Assembly (NCBI GenBank): GCA_031266315.1
Contig: JAISBG010000817.1
Coordinates: 1 to 5,530, forward strand
Source of the DNA: Planctomycetaceae bacterium
Lineage (GTDB): Bacteria > Planctomycetota > Planctomycetia > Pirellulales > Thermoguttaceae
Direction: 5' to 3'
DNA: 5,530 nucleotides
Shown: one piece after another, positions 4,876 to 5,530 of the stretch
Layout: each line of letters starts with the position of its first letter
Position numbering within the stretch: the stretch's first letter is position 1
The notes under the pieces: model-generated
Database searches by the model: none
Seen by the model: only the letters and a program-made list of their open reading frames with translations
Told to the model about the DNA's origin: nothing
Made by a program: the position numbers and the translations under genes

Positions 4876-5379
4876 GAAAACACATTTTTCCGTACTTACA
4901 CTTACAACACGCCCCGCACGTACACTCAGAAGGCGGATCATCATCATCATCATCGGGATCATCGTCGTCGTCGGGATCATCGGGATCAGGATCATTACCC
5001 GGACATGTTACAGAAACATCTATTTCCGCACCCAATTTTTTGCTCACAAACGCAATACCATTTACGTTACCTGACGACTGTTCCATTACTATATCCGGCA
5101 CTACCGATTCACTTACTACAACTTTATTATGTGTTATACATGTTTTTTTGTTACGTTTAATCTGTAATCACCGGTTACTATACTGTAACCCGTTTCAACT
5201 TGATATCGATATTGATGATCACCCTCCACATTAAACACTGCTTGACCATATGTAAATGGATTATAAGTAATTCTGCCATCGGAAAATGTTACAATAGATC
5301 CCCACGACTACAGATCTGCTTGTACCATTGTTACACCTAACAAACTCAATATTATTGCATTTATGATATTTCGTGACAT
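4859..5379 (-). pseudogene. Secreted Asp/Pro-rich, Cys-tailed protein, disrupted
   Basis: The frame starts at ATG 5379-5377 behind GAGGTGG, with a clear signal peptide (MSRNIINAIILSLLGVTMVQA). TAG interrupts it at codon 24 (5310-5308), yet the frame continues open and protein-like (SWGSIVTFSDGRITYNPFTY). Near 5143-5149 it changes frame at a run of seven A. Reading one base back there continues TKKTCITHNKVVVSESVVP down to TAA at 4861-4859. The reconstructed product is 173 residues: signal peptide 1-21, a beta-rich region to about 128, an Asp/Pro run at 130-150, and a Cys-rich tail (CTCGACCKCKYGKMC, 153-167). Two lesions make it a likely pseudogene; sequencing error in the homopolymer or recoding remain possible. 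The ATG follows the upstream small gene's stop by one base, so the two form an operon. The family is not recognised; a small secreted or phage-coat-associated role is a guess. Confidence 0.65.
4931..4993 (-). repeat. GAT/CCC codon repeat encoding an Asp/Pro run
   Basis: Twenty-one consecutive minus-strand codons encode only Asp and Pro, mostly GAT and GAC with CCC spacers. On the plus strand it appears as a low-complexity ATC/GTC microsatellite. Such acidic runs act as extended linkers, and their length is prone to slippage. Confidence 0.85.
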
Positions 5380-5380
5380 T

Positions 5381-5503
5381 TTACCACCTCATAAATCTGC
5401 CAAAATGGACAAATAATAAACTCCCGAATATTAAACAGTTCAAAATGATCAATATCTGTAACAATTCGTTTTGCGCTTGCAATAATTCCGGTACATTTTC
5501 CAT
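5381..5503 (-). CDS. Small single-span membrane protein, 40 residues
   Basis: The frame from ATG 5503-5501 to TAA 5383-5381 encodes a polar, Glu/Gln-rich head (MENVPELLQAQNELLQ, 1-16), one hydrophobic span (about 17-34, ILIILNCLIFGSLLFVHF) and a short basic end (GRFMRW). This predicts a single transmembrane helix with the basic C-terminus in the cytoplasm. There is no cleavable signal peptide. The frame stays open without a stop to the right window edge, so a start further upstream cannot be excluded; no strong ribosome binding site precedes this ATG. Its 3' end contains the GAGGTGG that serves the next gene, whose ATG lies one base after this stop, indicating translational coupling. Size and placement resemble minor coat proteins of filamentous phages, but no homology can be claimed. 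Confidence 0.6.
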   Translation of the reverse strand: MENVPELLQAQNELLQILIILNCLIFGSLLFVHFGRFMRW

Positions 5504-5530
5504 TGTGTTATTTTTTGTTTCAAAAAACGG

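Noticed and set aside
4931..4993. Short-unit repeat considered as a CRISPR array or iteron
   Set aside because: The unit is three bases, without spacers, and is explained by the Asp/Pro coding run.
4853..5234. Two plus-strand frames (73 and 64 codons) on the right
   Set aside because: The first is rich in Ile/Arg only because it reads the Asp codon repeat backwards; both are opposite the reconstructed leftward gene, which has a signal peptide and good ribosome binding site.
1..5530. tRNA or rRNA genes
   Set aside because: No cloverleaf with a recognisable T-loop motif, and no conserved rRNA segment, was seen by eye on either strand.

Overview
The window looks like a piece of an AT-rich bacterial chromosome, most plausibly from the Planctomycetota or a related phylum of the PVC group. 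The two large genes support this: a secreted DUF1080 (PF06439) protein at the left edge and a secreted gingipain-type C25 peptidase without a Bacteroidota-style sorting domain. This assignment is an inference from gene content only; no rRNA or other marker is present.

Left part (1-1639): a leftward gene for a secreted two-module DUF1080 protein runs off the left edge. An 885-base intergenic stretch separates it from the divergent peptidase gene. That stretch holds two inverted-repeat elements. The first (896-1273) is a MITE-like insertion flanked by an 8-bp direct repeat, and its core is a stack of perfect nested palindromes. The second (1452-1598) is an AT-rich long hairpin just upstream of the peptidase. 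A 40-codon leftward frame (1289-1411) lies between them.

Middle part (1640-3901): the C25 peptidase gene spans 1640-3322 and is followed by 579 bases without a confident gene. This gap includes a run of five consecutive stem-loops (3493-3643) that may be a structured RNA or a repeat element, and a long AT-rich hairpin (3790-3831) next to the promoter of the following gene.

Right part (3902-5530): this looks like accessory, phage-related DNA. A small ribbon-helix-helix protein (3902-4087) is followed, after a hairpin and a good sigma70-type promoter, by a Bro-N antirepressor-like protein whose C-terminus resembles the D5/P4-primase C-terminal module. Converging on it from the right is a leftward pair: a 40-residue membrane protein, and a signal-peptide protein with an Asp/Pro run and a Cys-rich tail. 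The second is broken by an in-frame TAG and a frame change exactly at an A7 slippery run, so it is called a pseudogene. The pair resembles small coat-type cassettes of filamentous phages, but no assembly ATPase or replication gene is in view to confirm that. The RHH and Bro-N genes probably act as DNA-binding regulators of such an element; the left genes are unrelated secreted hydrolase-type functions.
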